A DNA stretch of 54,355 nucleotides from Akkermansia muciniphila (lineage in GTDB: Bacteria > Verrucomicrobiota > Verrucomicrobiia > Verrucomicrobiales > V1-33), in NCBI GenBank assembly GCA_945900785.1, contig CAMDJM010000030.1:1-54355 (forward strand), in the 5' to 3' direction. Below are positions 54,208 through 54,355 of this stretch, in pieces. The notes beneath the pieces are model-generated. The model saw nothing but the letters and a program-made list of their open reading frames with translations. It was not told where the DNA came from and made no database searches. Every line of letters begins with the position of its first letter. Position 1 is the first letter of the stretch. Made by a program: the position numbers and the translations under genes.

Positions 54208-54355
54208 ATAGGGGGTAGGGATGGCGTATTGGTTTGCGCCACCCCTCCCTCCGAACCGGACAGGCGGATTTCCCGCACCCGGCTCTCCAGTCAGTAGTTT
54301 TACCTCTTGCGAGGACGTCTGCCTCGACCAAGGGCGCTCAGGATTCGCCCCCCCG
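54208..54355 (-). mobile_element. 3' part of a group II intron, cut by the window edge
   Basis: On the minus strand 54285 to 54253 reads as a group II domain V: a 33-base hairpin starting GAGCCGGGTGCGG with the catalytic AGC, a GAAA-type tip and TCCGGTTC closing the stem. A G-rich hairpin follows (about 54252-54210; GGGGTGGCG against CGCCATCCC), fitting domain VI. It ends in CCCTAT near 54208, the expected A-Y end. The 5' part lies beyond the window. The class cannot be told from this piece. Confidence 0.65.
54300..54355 (-). CDS. C-terminal end of the intron-encoded reverse transcriptase (partial)
   Basis: Upstream of domain V one frame ends GRILSALGRGRRPRKR and a TAA at 54300-54302. A basic C-terminus 14 bases before domain V is where intron-encoded proteins usually stop. 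The fragment has only 17 codons, so the assignment rests mainly on its position. Confidence 0.4.
   Translation of the reverse strand, partial: GGRILSALGRGRRPRKR

Overview
The window reads as a chromosomal segment of a Verrucomicrobium, probably Verrucomicrobiaceae-like. This is inferred from gene content, not from a marker gene. The clues are a DUF1501 protein and a Tat-exported Gfo/Idh/MocA oxidoreductase, a TIGR04073-type protein, an LL-diaminopimelate aminotransferase, large lamin-tail/CotH secreted proteins, cupredoxin-PA14 and sorbosone-dehydrogenase-like secreted proteins, stand-alone Uma2 nucleases and high GC. No rRNA, tRNA, CRISPR array or prophage was seen.

Left part (1-12.4 kb): an orphan oligopeptide-binding lipoprotein and a small exported protein with two YHS/TRASH-like cysteine modules ending in a clear terminator. 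Next comes the most striking gene, a 1451-residue polypeptide joining a catalytically intact DinB-type Y-family polymerase to a DnaE2-type C-family polymerase. A LexA-box-like palindrome lies in its promoter region. Then follow a Uma2 nuclease, a Gfo/Idh/MocA oxidoreductase, a VF530 protein, a DUF1501 protein and a nuclease-HhH protein.

Middle (12.4-31.4 kb): a minus-strand cluster of signal peptidase I, an unknown membrane protein and a squalene/phytoene synthase, the last two overlapping by ATGA. Diverging from it is a secreted pair: a blue-copper/PA14 protein and a beta-propeller dehydrogenase-like protein. Then come a TIGR04073 protein, a decayed secreted-protein remnant, serine acetyltransferase and a SprT-like protein, an inverted-repeat element, asparagine synthase, a second Uma2, accA behind a degenerate LysM/L,D-transpeptidase-like protein, a DinG-type helicase, and a TolB-propeller/M28 peptidase/PDZ protein.

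Right part (31.4-54.4 kb): an EF-hand protein with fourteen 12-residue repeats, a DevBCA/MacB-like exporter, a TPR protein, DapL, a 1896-residue lamin-tail/CotH protein, a broken anti-sigma factor, a glutathione peroxidase, an FAD oxidoreductase and UvrC. After these come a broken PIN-toxin module, MgtE, a DUF455/ATP-grasp fusion, an L,D-transpeptidase and a rhodanese. The right edge cuts into a minus-strand group II intron whose domain V is readable.

Genes are mostly monocistronic or in two- or three-gene units. DNA repair (DinB-DnaE2, UvrC, DinG) and envelope/secreted functions dominate. Three or four decayed genes and dispersed palindromes mark the spacers as the labile part of the segment.
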